A stretch of 48,716 nucleotides of DNA from a virus. The position numbers were made by a program, and so were the translations under genes. Each line of letters opens with the position of its first letter. Position 1 is the first letter of the stretch. The stretch spans positions 1 through 48,716 of IMG/VR virus record IMGVR_UViG_3300038548_000125, one strand, 5' to 3'. The notes below the pieces were generated by a model. The model made no database searches, was not told the origin of the DNA, and saw only the letters and a program-made list of their open reading frames with translations. Shown here one piece after another: positions 14,996 through 23,117 of the stretch.

Positions 14996-16480
14996 CTATT
15001 CGCCGTTAGTTTCTGACCGATTTAATAATTCTTCGGCCTCGCTTATTAGCGCTCCGCCTTTTTCTAACTGAGCCAATGCCTCTGCTCTATCAATTAATCC
15101 CATAGTGAAATTATCGAGTATCGCCTTTTGCTCTTGAGGAGTTAATTTAACCTTGTTGAATTCTTTGTTTAGAACGATTTCAATTTCAGGCTCGTTTGTG
15201 CTGGTAGACATAAAGTTAAAGCACCAGCCTAATACGCGAGTGTATGACTCTTCGATTGACGACTGGATGTTCATTAACGCGCTTAACTCTTCAGCGCTGC
15301 GAATCTTAGCAACGCCTACGGCTTCATCTTTCGGATCTGAAGTATCAAACCTAGCACCTAATGCTTTAGCCTCTTTCTGGTTCTCTTCCATGTATTTAAA
15401 CATTGCATTACTGTCAGCATCCCATTGTAAGTAGCCAATTTCCGCATCTTTAGGTAGCGGTATATGTGAGGACGCACCGGTTGCTATGTGCTCGTTGCCG
15501 GTTAGATTTTTATATATTTCGAATGCTTGATTGGTCCAGCCGCTTGACCACATGGTTGGTTGTGCTGACCTGTGGATCGACTCCTTTAAATCGGCGTTTA
15601 CCTGGTAGCGGGCAATGGCTTTTAGGCAAATAGGGTATAACAACCCTAGCGCCTTTGGGATTGATGATGACTTTTGCTTTTGGTCTATAACGATTTCAAA
15701 CGGGATCATATTCAATCGACCAGTGTTATTTTCAGGATACAATTTGTCGCTGATTTCGTCCTCACCCTCGGCCGTCTTGGTTATTTGTTGCTGATAGTAT
15801 TCGCCGTTTTCATCTAGCGCTAGCACTAATTGATTTTCAACTTCAACTCGCTTCAATGTGTCGCGGTTGATTTCGCTAGTCTTTTCCGCGAGCTTTATGA
15901 ATGTTAACTGGTTTTGATTATTAACCACTCCGTAATCCCAGTCGACAATCGACTCTCGCGGATAATGCTTGATGGTTGCTTTTAAGTCTAGAGCTTTAGC
16001 CTGTGCATTTGTTAGCTGCGGCGAATCGTCATTGATATCAACCTGAGTTAACCCGTTAAAGTCCACTAGTAATCCGTGAAACTTAACTTCAAGCAAATTA
16101 GCCTGGGTGATTTCGATTGATTCTGATAGCGTGAGGTTGTCGCCGTCTGAATTAATTAGCAAGTACTCAATCTCGGATGGTATCTCAGCGAAGTCGGGCG
16201 GCGTTGATTTTAAGGCGCCAATAAGCCCGCTTTCTGTTCTTGATGGAAATCCGTCAAATTCAGCTCTATCTTTGTATGCTTTATAGCGATTACTAGCCTC
16301 CACAAAATCTTGACCGGTTAAAATATCTAAATCAGTAGGATTTGGCAGGTAGATTTTAGACCGGTCGCCGTTCTTGATGGCGTTCGAGCCATCCATGCAA
16401 TCCCTTACTGTTTTCACTTCATCGATAGTGAAATCGTATTGTGGATGATGGATGCCCATCATATCGCCATGTTGTGTCAT
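14996..16480 (-). CDS. Portal protein (DUF4055-like)
   Basis: 494 residues. The stretch YKAYKDRAEFDGFPSRTESG (about 68-87) followed by LIGALKSTPP is typical of the DUF4055 portal group that accompanies P22-type coats. The C-terminal helical region has EEQKAILDNFTMGLIDRAEA. The portal forms the 12-mer DNA channel at one head vertex. The gene order MuF, nuclease, portal is inverted compared with the usual portal-MuF order. Confidence 0.85.
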   Translation of the reverse strand: MTQHGDMMGIHHPQYDFTIDEVKTVRDCMDGSNAIKNGDRSKIYLPNPTDLDILTGQDFVEASNRYKAYKDRAEFDGFPSRTESGLIGALKSTPPDFAEIPSEIEYLLINSDGDNLTLSESIEITQANLLEVKFHGLLVDFNGLTQVDINDDSPQLTNAQAKALDLKATIKHYPRESIVDWDYGVVNNQNQLTFIKLAEKTSEINRDTLKRVEVENQLVLALDENGEYYQQQITKTAEGEDEISDKLYPENNTGRLNMIPFEIVIDQKQKSSSIPKALGLLYPICLKAIARYQVNADLKESIHRSAQPTMWSSGWTNQAFEIYKNLTGNEHIATGASSHIPLPKDAEIGYLQWDADSNAMFKYMEENQKEAKALGARFDTSDPKDEAVGVAKIRSAEELSALMNIQSSIEESYTRVLGWCFNFMSTSTNEPEIEIVLNKEFNKVKLTPQEQKAILDNFTMGLIDRAEALAQLEKGGALISEAEELLNRSETNGE

Positions 16481-16507
16481 TAGTTGATCTCGCTAAAGGT
16501 TTAGTTA

Positions 16508-16516
16508 ATATTACCA
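16508..16516 (-). promoter_or_regulatory. Possible extended -10 promoter for portal
   Basis: TG-G-TAATAT on the minus strand, 28 bases before ATG 16480. A weaker match than the other members; the leader can form CTAAA/TTTAG. Confidence 0.5.
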
Positions 16517-16524
16517 TTTAGTGG

Positions 16525-17163
16525 CTAATCAGACAAACCCTCTAATAATATTCCAGCGTGAAGTCGTAAGCCGTTTGCTATTCGTTCGTCGGTTTGTTGG
16601 CTTGCTGCCTCTAATATGATTTCAACTTTTTTGTTTATGTACGCGTCTGACGCCTTACTTGCACTATCAAAGCTTCCTATATTTATGCTCTTGCCGTTGT
16701 AATTAACTCTAGCTCTAAATATGTGCTCGCGCTTATTTATACAAACGCCTCGGGGCAGAAGTCCCTTTAGAGATGACCTAAAAGTTAATAACGTATTTAA
16801 AGACTTTTTTATAAACGCACAATTTTCTGGTGAGTAAATTTTATTGCCCGGCTCAATGACATCTTTGTCGATCTCTTTACCTTGCCAGTCTTGTTTTTTC
16901 ATCCAGTTTTTAAAGTTAGAGAAGTAAATCCAATCTTCACAAATTGAGCATCCTATATACGTAGGTTGTCTTTTTTGATATTTAGATGAGTAGCAACGAG
17001 TTAAGATTTTAGTCCACCTTTCATAGTAAGGGCATACTAATTTATTTCCGTTTACTTTTTGATATACTTCATAATTTGCATCATTAATTCCAACGCCCAA
17101 AATTGGCCGCCTCAGCGAAACAGATCTTTTTGTTGTTGGTTTTTCCACGAATTTATTTGTCAT
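16525..17163 (-). CDS. Homing-endonuclease-like protein with AP2 domain, copy C
   Basis: 212 residues from ATG 17163 (MTNKFVEKPTTK); SD GAGG is seven bases upstream, whereas an in-frame upstream start at 17247 would translate the structured leader. Family blocks: GVGINDANY, LTRCYSSK, CEDWIYFSNFKNWMKKQDW, DKDVIEPGNKIYSPENC, then AP2 residues LPRGVCINKREHIFRARVNY and IGSFDSASKASDAY. Inserted between MuF-like and portal genes. Confidence 0.65.
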   Translation of the reverse strand: MTNKFVEKPTTKRSVSLRRPILGVGINDANYEVYQKVNGNKLVCPYYERWTKILTRCYSSKYQKRQPTYIGCSICEDWIYFSNFKNWMKKQDWQGKEIDKDVIEPGNKIYSPENCAFIKKSLNTLLTFRSSLKGLLPRGVCINKREHIFRARVNYNGKSINIGSFDSASKASDAYINKKVEIILEAASQQTDERIANGLRLHAGILLEGLSD

Positions 17164-17262
17164 AACAACCTCACAGTAGGTATCACAGAGGAAGGTTTCG
17201 TGCCGATCAGTCTGTGGGCTGATTGTTCCCCCGCTAAAGGTAGGCACATGGTTATTATAGCA
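17164..17262 (-). promoter_or_regulatory. Promoter and structured leader of copy C nuclease gene
   Basis: Extended -10 TG-C-TATAAT (17262-17254). The leader can pair GTGCC with GGCAC around an ATCAG/CTGAT hairpin. Closer to the gene, AACCT pairs with AGGTT, covering the ribosome site GTGAGG. This parallels the copy B leader although the sequences differ. Confidence 0.55.
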
Positions 17263-17276
17263 TAGTTAATTTAGGA

Positions 17277-18428
17277 TCATATACCCGCCCGATTAAACGC
17301 TGCTGCATCAAGTTTTTTAAGTTGTTTCAAATCAAGAGTCCTACCAGTGGCGTCGACAAATCTTTTTAACGTAAATTTACCGTCAAGAAAAAGTTTAGCC
17401 TTTGCAGTTCCCAGCGTGTTTTCTACGAATGCGCGTGACTGGCGACGAAGGAATTGATCGCTCGATGTATCAGCAGCTACCTGTTTTATGTTGTAAATAT
17501 CAGTATCTTTTTTGCCCTTAAACCTTCGGGTGAAATCTGACTTGCTAGCTCCTGGCTGCGAACCAACTGAAGGCTTCAATCCTTCTAATGGATCAGTGCC
17601 TTTTATGCGCACAATATAAATACTCCGCTCACCGAAATGAAACGGCAAGCGAGGATAACTTGGATCGTCAATTTCCCACTCTCGCAAGTTACGACTCATG
17701 CAAATAAAGGTTGTGCGATTGTCCAAGGTGGCAATTAGTATTCGAGATTGAATAACATCTTTGTTAGCGGCATAAGTTCTATCACGCGCACCATTTGAGA
17801 AGTGACTAACTCCGGTTCTTACTAACGCCTCTGATTGCGCCCTAACCCTGCCTTGCAATATGCCACCCTGGTAAAGCTTAGTCGATCGGTTAAACGTGCC
17901 GCGTATTGATTGGGCTATTTGCTGATTGGTTAAGTCTGATGTGTAGCCAGACCAGATGGCACCATTAATTGATTTGGTGGCCGCGTCGGTATTATCTTTG
18001 ATGAACTTAGCCCATACCCCAGCTGTAACATTTTTACCAGATGTGAGCGTCATGATTGAGTTGGCGATGTGACCCAATAGAATTGAATCAGCTGGCAATG
18101 TTAGGGACACGCCTAATAGATGGTCATAAACACCAGCAACGTGAGCGGCGTCCATTACAGCCATTTCGCCAAGCTGCTCAGTGATATCCGCCCACATGTT
18201 AGTCCATAGCGCGGCCATTTCTACAGTGACGGCTTTAGTTACCGCCCTGCGCTCGCCTAGATTTAAATCCTGCGCATCACCAAACTCATTAAGCAATGAT
18301 GGTAGTTTACGAGAGAAGGCCTGTATTGTGCCGTCCACTTCTTTATTAACGAGGAAAGACGCGAATCTTTGTAAGAAAAATTCACGCCTTAAAATAGCAT
18401 CTGATATTGAGTCTGTTTCGTGCGCCAT
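17277..18428 (-). CDS. MuF-like head morphogenesis protein
   Basis: 383 residues. Helical N-terminal two thirds; then GRVRAQSEALVRTGVSHFSN (about 195-214) and LIATLDNRTTFICMSRNL with RLPFHFGERS, the typical MuF core (ARTxV..., LDxRTxxxC). MuF proteins sit inside the head with the portal. Its order before the portal is unusual. It starts at ATG 18428 without a Shine-Dalgarno sequence, just after a hairpin. Confidence 0.8.
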   Translation of the reverse strand: MAHETDSISDAILRREFFLQRFASFLVNKEVDGTIQAFSRKLPSLLNEFGDAQDLNLGERRAVTKAVTVEMAALWTNMWADITEQLGEMAVMDAAHVAGVYDHLLGVSLTLPADSILLGHIANSIMTLTSGKNVTAGVWAKFIKDNTDAATKSINGAIWSGYTSDLTNQQIAQSIRGTFNRSTKLYQGGILQGRVRAQSEALVRTGVSHFSNGARDRTYAANKDVIQSRILIATLDNRTTFICMSRNLREWEIDDPSYPRLPFHFGERSIYIVRIKGTDPLEGLKPSVGSQPGASKSDFTRRFKGKKDTDIYNIKQVAADTSSDQFLRRQSRAFVENTLGTAKAKLFLDGKFTLKRFVDATGRTLDLKQLKKLDAAAFNRAGI

Positions 18429-18434
18429 TAAAAA

Positions 18435-18467
18435 GCCCGATATGATTAGTATCAGGCAATTGTATCA
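18435..18467 (-). promoter_or_regulatory. MuF promoter with 5' leader hairpin
   Basis: Extended -10 TG-A-TACAAT (18467-18459), then GCC-T-GATA...TATC-G-GGC (18457-18435), then TTTTTAATG containing the start codon. Same architecture as at 8477-8509. Confidence 0.65.
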
Positions 18468-18503
18468 CGGTTTGATTGGGTGGCTAATTATTTGCTTTTA
18501 ACG

Positions 18504-18746
18504 TTAATAATCTCCAGTTAACGGACCTGTTCCGTTTTTGCTTGAATCCCAGCCCTCACTACCATGTGTGGTGACTATTGTTATAGCCCCAGTCGCGTCA
18601 ACTAACATAATCTCATTATCTGACATTTTTGGTATTGGCGTGCTACCACCCGCGAAGTGAGTATCAAACGAATGTACTTCTACGTAATCGATTTCTCTAT
18701 ACTCCGTTTCGCCAGTGTCACCGTTAATTACTTTTATCTTATTCAT
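18504..18746 (-). CDS. Hypothetical protein
   Basis: 80 residues, EIDYVEVHSFDTHFAGGSTP in the middle and a Gly-rich end. SD GGGAG before ATG 18746, which overlaps the stop of a 20-codon frame. No recognised domain. Last gene of the small operon read from the HTH gene. Confidence 0.55.
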   Translation of the reverse strand: MNKIKVINGDTGETEYREIDYVEVHSFDTHFAGGSTPIPKMSDNEIMLVDATGAITIVTTHGSEGWDSSKNGTGPLTGDY

Positions 18747-18805
18747 TTCTTTCTCCCAAATATTTTATCGAATTGCTCTTGGAGTTCGCGGGGTAGGCCA
18801 GTCAT
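18743..18805 (-). CDS. Possible 20-residue peptide
   Basis: Reads MTGLPRELQEQFDKIFGRKK with an AAGG ribosome site. Its TGA overlaps the next ATG (ATGA), and it fills the only gap between two genes. Shortness makes it uncertain; the overlap supports coupled translation. Confidence 0.45.
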   Translation of the reverse strand: MTGLPRELQEQFDKIFGRKK

Positions 18806-18807
18806 TA

Positions 18808-19047
18808 CTAAGCCTTATAATCATAAATTTCATAACCCGGGTATACCTTAGAGAATTGAATTTCACTCATTAGCGAGTAAGGCACCTCTATCAAATCTAT
18901 CTTTATGCCACGCAAACCATGGTATAAAACAGTTTTCTTTCTCAATAATACAAATTCAGGGTCGGGATGTTCAGCCTTATACTCACGCAATACACGCAAC
19001 ACTGCCTCGCCATTATTTGTAAATAAACTTTTAATAAATTTAATCAT
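18808..19047 (-). CDS. Hypothetical protein
   Basis: 79 residues from ATG 19047 (MIKFIKSLFTNNGEAVLRVL); SD GGAGAG supports this over an in-frame GTG two codons earlier. Contains RGIKIDLIEVPYSLMSEI. Unknown function; part of the accessory operon between HTH/YopX and MuF. Confidence 0.58.
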   Translation of the reverse strand: MIKFIKSLFTNNGEAVLRVLREYKAEHPDPEFVLLRKKTVLYHGLRGIKIDLIEVPYSLMSEIQFSKVYPGYEIYDYKA

Positions 19048-19060
19048 TTTCACTCTCCAA

Positions 19061-19264
19061 TTAGTAATACATATTCTTGTTTGTGAATTCCTGCCAGCTA
19101 ACCGTCATAATAAAAGCATCAAACCCCATACTGTCGGCGCACATTCCGTAAGTTGGCTGGATGCCCCAGCTATGAACGCCTATTGACTCGCCTACATTAA
19201 GGTCTGGTTTATCATCAATCATTGTGCAGGAAATGTCTGATATTGACTCGAATGTTATATTCAT
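19061..19264 (-). CDS. Hypothetical protein
   Basis: 67 residues, start overlapping the YopX-like stop (ATGA) with SD GGAG. Contains MTVSWQEFTNKN near its end. No domain recognised. Confidence 0.55.
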   Translation of the reverse strand: MNITFESISDISCTMIDDKPDLNVGESIGVHSWGIQPTYGMCADSMGFDAFIMTVSWQEFTNKNMYY

Positions 19265-19794
19265 TGTTTATTCTCCAAAAGCTCAGGGTTCTGATGGATA
19301 TTGCCGATTGTCTCTATCTCGGATAGGCCTTTTGATAGTGGTCGCGATACGCCCCTTTCGTAGCAGTCGTAAACAAATTCTTTCAATGGAAAGTCAAAGT
19401 TTCCCATGTAGTAATTTTCAATTACTCTATCTTTACTAATCGAACCTATATCAAAAATACAAATGCCATTAACTTTAAATGCTCCATTTTCAAATTTAAT
19501 AACACCGGTTTTTAATTCAAAAAACACCTCATGAACAGGAAAGTTATTTTCAGGTTCAACTCCGAAATAATCCACAGCATCAGAATGGCACTCATATAAA
19601 TCCCAATATCGAATAATATCACCCTCGTAACTATCAGCGCCGTTATTGTCGGTTAGTCCGGTGAATTGCTTGATATCCATATTCTTAGTGTAATAAGTAT
19701 CACCATTTTTGCTTTCCACCTCCCAAGGTATCCACATATCAAAAAAGAACATTTCTTTTAACACTGGGTGATAGCCTCTGAATTTAAGTTCCAT
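19261..19794 (-). CDS. YopX-family protein
   Basis: 177 residues from ATG 19794 with SD GGAG, overlapping the end of the HTH gene by 11 bases. Family hallmarks are ELKFRGYHPVLKEM at the start, IKQFTGLTDNNGADSYEGDI (about 60-79) and GVIKFENGAF. YopX proteins are widespread phage proteins of unknown molecular role, folding as small barrels. The longer in-frame start at 19839 lies inside the HTH gene and lacks an SD. Confidence 0.85.
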   Translation of the reverse strand: MELKFRGYHPVLKEMFFFDMWIPWEVESKNGDTYYTKNMDIKQFTGLTDNNGADSYEGDIIRYWDLYECHSDAVDYFGVEPENNFPVHEVFFELKTGVIKFENGAFKVNGICIFDIGSISKDRVIENYYMGNFDFPLKEFVYDCYERGVSRPLSKGLSEIETIGNIHQNPELLENKQ

Positions 19795-19957
19795 TATTTT
19801 TATTCTCCAATTCATCAATCCACAAAACCAGATTGGCATGTTGAGGGTGGCTCTCTTTCTCGTATTTCCGGTGAGTACTTAGTGAAAGCCCAAGTGCCTT
19901 AACCCCTTCCGCCAGCGTGTAACCCTTAGCTTTAATTCTACGTGTTAGCTCGTTCAT
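19784..19957 (-). CDS. Small HTH DNA-binding regulator
   Basis: 57 residues from ATG 19957 with SD GAGGA. The segment LTRRIKAKGYTLAEGVKALG followed by LSLSTHRKYEKE reads as a helix-turn-helix of the Cro/antirepressor kind. It is first in its operon and faces a divergent plus-strand unit. Two upstream copies of TGATGTYAAATA are candidate operators. A control role is inferred. Confidence 0.6.
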   Translation of the reverse strand: MNELTRRIKAKGYTLAEGVKALGLSLSTHRKYEKESHPQHANLVLWIDELENKNNGT

Positions 19958-20054
19958 ATATCCTCGCATATTTAACATCAATTAAAACTACTATATACTA
20001 TTTGACATCATTTGCAAGTATGTTATTGTTGGTTTTTAACTGAGGAGAATGAAG
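19958..20054. promoter_or_regulatory. Divergent control region with repeated operator-like boxes
   Basis: On the minus strand TGATGTCAAATA and TGATGTTAAATA recur about 30 bases apart. The minus promoter may be TTGCAA-N16-TATAGT. On the plus strand TTGACA-N17-ATTGTT overlaps the first box. SD GAGGAG at 20042-20047 serves the plus gene. This is a plausible switch for the HTH/YopX operon and the plus-strand pair. Confidence 0.5.
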
Positions 20055-20186
20055 ATGGACGACGAATGCAAGTGCAGCGAAAATGAAGGGAACTACAATT
20101 TATGCCCTGCCAGTGATGAGTTTGATGAGTGTGAGTGCTGTAGTTATTGCAGAGATAGATGTAACGCATCCGAACCAACAGGCTAA
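20055..20186 (+). CDS. Cysteine-rich acidic mini-protein
   Basis: 43 residues with nine cysteines, including CKC, CECC and CSYCRDRC patterns; very acidic. SD GAGGAG eight bases before ATG 20055; another ATG at 20049 is too close to that SD. Could be a metal-binding or redox mini-protein. Transcribed against the surrounding minus-strand genes. Not recognised. Confidence 0.6.
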   Translation: MDDECKCSENEGNYNLCPASDEFDECECCSYCRDRCNASEPTG

Positions 20187-20197
20187 GGAGTGAGAGA

Positions 20198-20401
20198 GTG
20201 CCAGAATTTACATTAAGAAAAGATGGTATGCCGTGGGGTGGTTATGAAGCTAAAACCTTAAAAGATGCCGTTGACGCCTTTAAAAATGACGAATTTTTTA
20301 AACGCAAACAGATTGCCCTTTTGTTTATTACTGATATCGCCGTTTTTGAATCTAAAAACGGTCACAAATATCATATTGCCAATGAGAGCGATCAGAAGTG
20401 A
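20198..20401 (+). CDS. Hypothetical protein
   Basis: 67 residues from a GTG start with SD AAGGAG seven bases upstream. N terminus PEFTLRKDGMPWGGYEAKTL, then FFKRKQIALLFITDIAVFES. Its 3' end overlaps the convergent large terminase gene by ten bases, so both transcripts run into each other with no terminator visible. Unknown function. Confidence 0.55.
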   Translation: MPEFTLRKDGMPWGGYEAKTLKDAVDAFKNDEFFKRKQIALLFITDIAVFESKNGHKYHIANESDQK

Positions 20402-21951
20402 CGAATACGTGGTGGCATTGATGGCTGACGAATTAATGACGTAGCGCGGTAACGTAGCGCGTCATAGTCGTGATCCTCGGCATCTGTATCAATGTCTTCA
20501 GGGTTTTTACTGTCTCTTGGCAGTATCGGGAACCTAGCAATAATACCCCTCACATGCTCCATGAAGTAAATAGCCGGCCTTTCACCTACGCCGCTTTGAG
20601 ACTCTTTAGCTTCTAGTGCTGCCTCTAGCATTTCACACAGCAACGAAGCCCCAGCAACACGACTGCCGGGCTTCTTGTCTGACTTTTCCCATGTAACGCC
20701 TTGTGCCTCCATCTTGTCAGCGAGTGATATTTGCTCGTCATTGTCATTGTTGACTGAGTTATCCGCTGGCCCTGGCCAAACTCTACCTTTCACCATGCCG
20801 GGTATAATATTTAATTCGCCTTTGATATCGAATGGCTCGTCGACTTCTTTACCTTCGAGTCTTTGATCTACCCACTTCACCACCTTGGCAACGTTTGACG
20901 CTGACATCTTTAACCCGGTGTTAACCTGGTCAACTTCACAGCCATAATATTCACCTATGCAAATAACTGAGCCTCTTGCTGGCGTCCATTCTTTGCCGTC
21001 AACCTCTACTGTCGTGCCGTCCGCCTCCGCAAACCATAAGTTGCTGAACGGCTTTGACTCGCCCCAGTCGTGAGAACGGTCAACGTGCCAGCTCTTAGGT
21101 ATATCAAACGCCTTGATAACGTGAACTGATGCATTCCATAGGTGATCGAACCGCCCGCCGCTTGTTACGTCCCATGAGCCATCAACCCATGCTTTGCGCT
21201 TATTTGGATCGCGTATAGCCATTAGACCAGCGATATATTTAACCGATAAGAATTTATTCTCTTTCCATGTGCCGTGGATTGCGACCCGAGTCGTTATGAC
21301 TTTTTCATCTTCTTTCGTTGCCGGGTTAAAAACTATTGTTGATGTTCTATTTATAGATCCTCTTGGCACTGGATCTATAAAACGCTTTTTAACCCAACTA
21401 TGACCAACGCCGAAAGGATTTGTTGTACTGAAGCACATCAAGGGGATTAGCGGCAATAATGACCCGTTCGGTGTTGGGTAATCTTCTGGCCTAAACGATG
21501 ATCGAATACACGAAAACATACTTAGATAGAATTCATCATCATGTCGCTTTGTTAGTTCATTATAGCCAACAAACGGTATCTCTTGGCCGTGATATTTCCA
21601 GTAATCATCAGCTTTTGCCGCGTACCTAAATAGCAGTTCCTCACCTGTGGGCCATACCCATTTCAATGCGCTAGGTGATGAGTGAAACTTTGCGCCATCT
21701 TCGAATAGACTGTAGAGCTTCTTTGACTGGGCGATTATGTCGTCAAGGTTCTTATATTCTAAATCGAATATAACTCCTTTCCAAAACGCACCATAACCTA
21801 ACCCAACGTATGACCTGAATTTCATTAGTTGCGTTGCAGTCTTCATGCTGCCACGCGTGCCTTCAAAGAGGATCTCATCTGCGGGACATGATAACGCCAG
21901 ACATTGACCACCAGGCTGCGGCTCTATGACTACATTAAATTCAATTGGCAT
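20392..21951 (-). CDS. terL: Terminase large subunit
   Basis: 519 residues. ATPase: Walker A GTRGSMKT at 31-38 and Walker B-like FVGYNELT at about 127-134, with Asn where Asp is usual; the same GxNELT occurs in a known TerL clade. Nuclease: DRSHDWGESKPFS in the middle and EDHDYDALRYR near the C terminus supply the acidic cluster. It packages DNA through the portal. Overlaps the small subunit gene by 11 bases. Confidence 0.92.
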   Translation of the reverse strand: MPIEFNVVIEPQPGGQCLALSCPADEILFEGTRGSMKTATQLMKFRSYVGLGYGAFWKGVIFDLEYKNLDDIIAQSKKLYSLFEDGAKFHSSPSALKWVWPTGEELLFRYAAKADDYWKYHGQEIPFVGYNELTKRHDDEFYLSMFSCIRSSFRPEDYPTPNGSLLPLIPLMCFSTTNPFGVGHSWVKKRFIDPVPRGSINRTSTIVFNPATKEDEKVITTRVAIHGTWKENKFLSVKYIAGLMAIRDPNKRKAWVDGSWDVTSGGRFDHLWNASVHVIKAFDIPKSWHVDRSHDWGESKPFSNLWFAEADGTTVEVDGKEWTPARGSVICIGEYYGCEVDQVNTGLKMSASNVAKVVKWVDQRLEGKEVDEPFDIKGELNIIPGMVKGRVWPGPADNSVNNDNDEQISLADKMEAQGVTWEKSDKKPGSRVAGASLLCEMLEAALEAKESQSGVGERPAIYFMEHVRGIIARFPILPRDSKNPEDIDTDAEDHDYDALRYRATSLIRQPSMPPRIRHF

Positions 21952-22561
21952 TTAATATTTTCTCTTGCTGGGCTTTTGCTGTGGCTTCCCAATCATTAAT
22001 GCTCGCAGCGCTTGGCACTGGCATGATGTTTTGAATAACTGTTTTAGGAGCTTCGGTTTCTTTATCCCACGCTTTAACGCTAACATGGCGACCTATCATT
22101 TCGAGGTTCTTAACCTTGTCGGGCCATTTAATTTTCTCGATGATTGTTTCTAAATCGACACCTTCGCCAACCGTTGTGATCATTCGCTTCATATCGATAG
22201 AGCTAATCGAAGTGCGCCAAACTTTAGGCCACTCACTAAGCAGCTTGAAGCCGCTCATGTCGTCTTTGATTATATCTATGACGTCTAGCTCATCTATTTC
22301 CTTTAAGCGCCTTAAAACGAATTCAGAGTCTATTTTAAACTCTTTTTCAGCTATATTGTCTTGGGTTTCTTGCAATTCTGCTATTCTTAGCGATATCTTA
22401 GCGTGATTGTATAACTTATCAGCGTCAACGCCTTGTGATGGGTAACTCATTTTTGTGCTGTAACCTGCGGCGGCCCTTGCTTTAACCTTATCGCCACCAT
22501 TCAATACAACTTCTTGCGCAAATTTCTCCTGTTTAGGATTTAACGTTCTTTCTTTTGACAT
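21941..22561 (-). CDS. terS: Terminase small subunit
   Basis: 206 residues. LNPKQEKFAQEVVLNGGDKV then KARAAAGYSTKM form the classic terminase_2-type HTH (residues 7-38), and HAKISLRIAELQ continues the helical bundle. It recognises phage DNA to begin packaging. First gene of the packaging unit, behind its own promoter. Confidence 0.9.
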   Translation of the reverse strand: MSKERTLNPKQEKFAQEVVLNGGDKVKARAAAGYSTKMSYPSQGVDADKLYNHAKISLRIAELQETQDNIAEKEFKIDSEFVLRRLKEIDELDVIDIIKDDMSGFKLLSEWPKVWRTSISSIDMKRMITTVGEGVDLETIIEKIKWPDKVKNLEMIGRHVSVKAWDKETEAPKTVIQNIMPVPSAASINDWEATAKAQQEKILNAN

Positions 22562-22607
22562 TTAAGTGACCCACTTTTATTTGTCCAGGCAACTTGCCTA
22601 TTGAGCC

Positions 22608-22616
22608 ATTGTATCA
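22608..22616 (-). promoter_or_regulatory. Extended -10 promoter for terminase genes
   Basis: TG-A-TACAAT on the minus strand, followed by a small hairpin AGGCA/TGCCT in the leader. It lies immediately after the terminator of the upstream unit. Confidence 0.75.
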
Positions 22617-22631
22617 TGTTTTGTTTAGCCA

Positions 22632-22653
22632 ATAAAAAACCTCAATTAAGAGG
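22632..22653 (-). terminator. Terminator between appendage and packaging units
   Basis: Minus strand CCTC-TTAATT-GAGG followed by TTTTTTATT. Short 4-bp core stem but strong T-run. Confidence 0.7.
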
Positions 22654-22671
22654 CTGATTATGCTGACTGAA

Positions 22672-22776
22672 TTATCTTTTTCGTCGACGTTTATTTGCGA
22701 TAATCTTTTTCTCTCTGGCCTTCTTGTTTTCTTTTGCGCGATTTTTTGCTGCTTTTGTTTCAATATGTTTAGTCAT
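22672..22776 (-). CDS. Very basic 34-residue protein
   Basis: MTKHIETKAAKNRAKENKKA, then an Arg/Lys-rich tail ending KRRRKR. Start ATG at 22776-22774 follows the stop of the 109-residue gene closely with SD GAGGT. Nucleic-acid binding is possible from charge alone. Last gene before a terminator. Confidence 0.6.
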   Translation of the reverse strand: MTKHIETKAAKNRAKENKKAREKKIIANKRRRKR

Positions 22777-22787
22777 GATAATTTACC

Positions 22788-23117
22788 TCAATTGAATTTT
22801 TGTAGAATAGTAAACTCGGCTCTCGCTCCGAAAAATAACTTTGGCGATGAGTCTTGGTATTCAATTACAGCATACCACAAGCCGCTCTTCACAAAGTCTG
22901 TGCCGGTTGTTACGTACTCGACATAAGTCCCAGCCGTTAATCTACCCAGTGATTCATCGATAACATCAACGACTGGAACTGTAATAGTAGGCATTGAAAC
23001 ATTAAACCCTTCACCGCTGTTGTGCTCGAATGTTAGTTTTATCCCGCTTGCAGATAGTAAGTTGAAATTAGTCGCGCACCTAAATATTTTCCCGACTTCT
23101 GTTTGTGTTATAGCCAT
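22788..23117 (-). CDS. Hypothetical virion-associated protein
   Basis: 109 residues with a beta-rich pattern (GKIFRCATNFNLLSASGIKL, LWYAVIEYQDSSPKLFFGAR). Its start shares a base with the stop of the large repeat protein gene. It probably works with it as a chaperone or structural partner; inference from coupling only. Confidence 0.55.
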   Translation of the reverse strand: MAITQTEVGKIFRCATNFNLLSASGIKLTFEHNSGEGFNVSMPTITVPVVDVIDESLGRLTAGTYVEYVTTGTDFVKSGLWYAVIEYQDSSPKLFFGARAEFTILQKFN

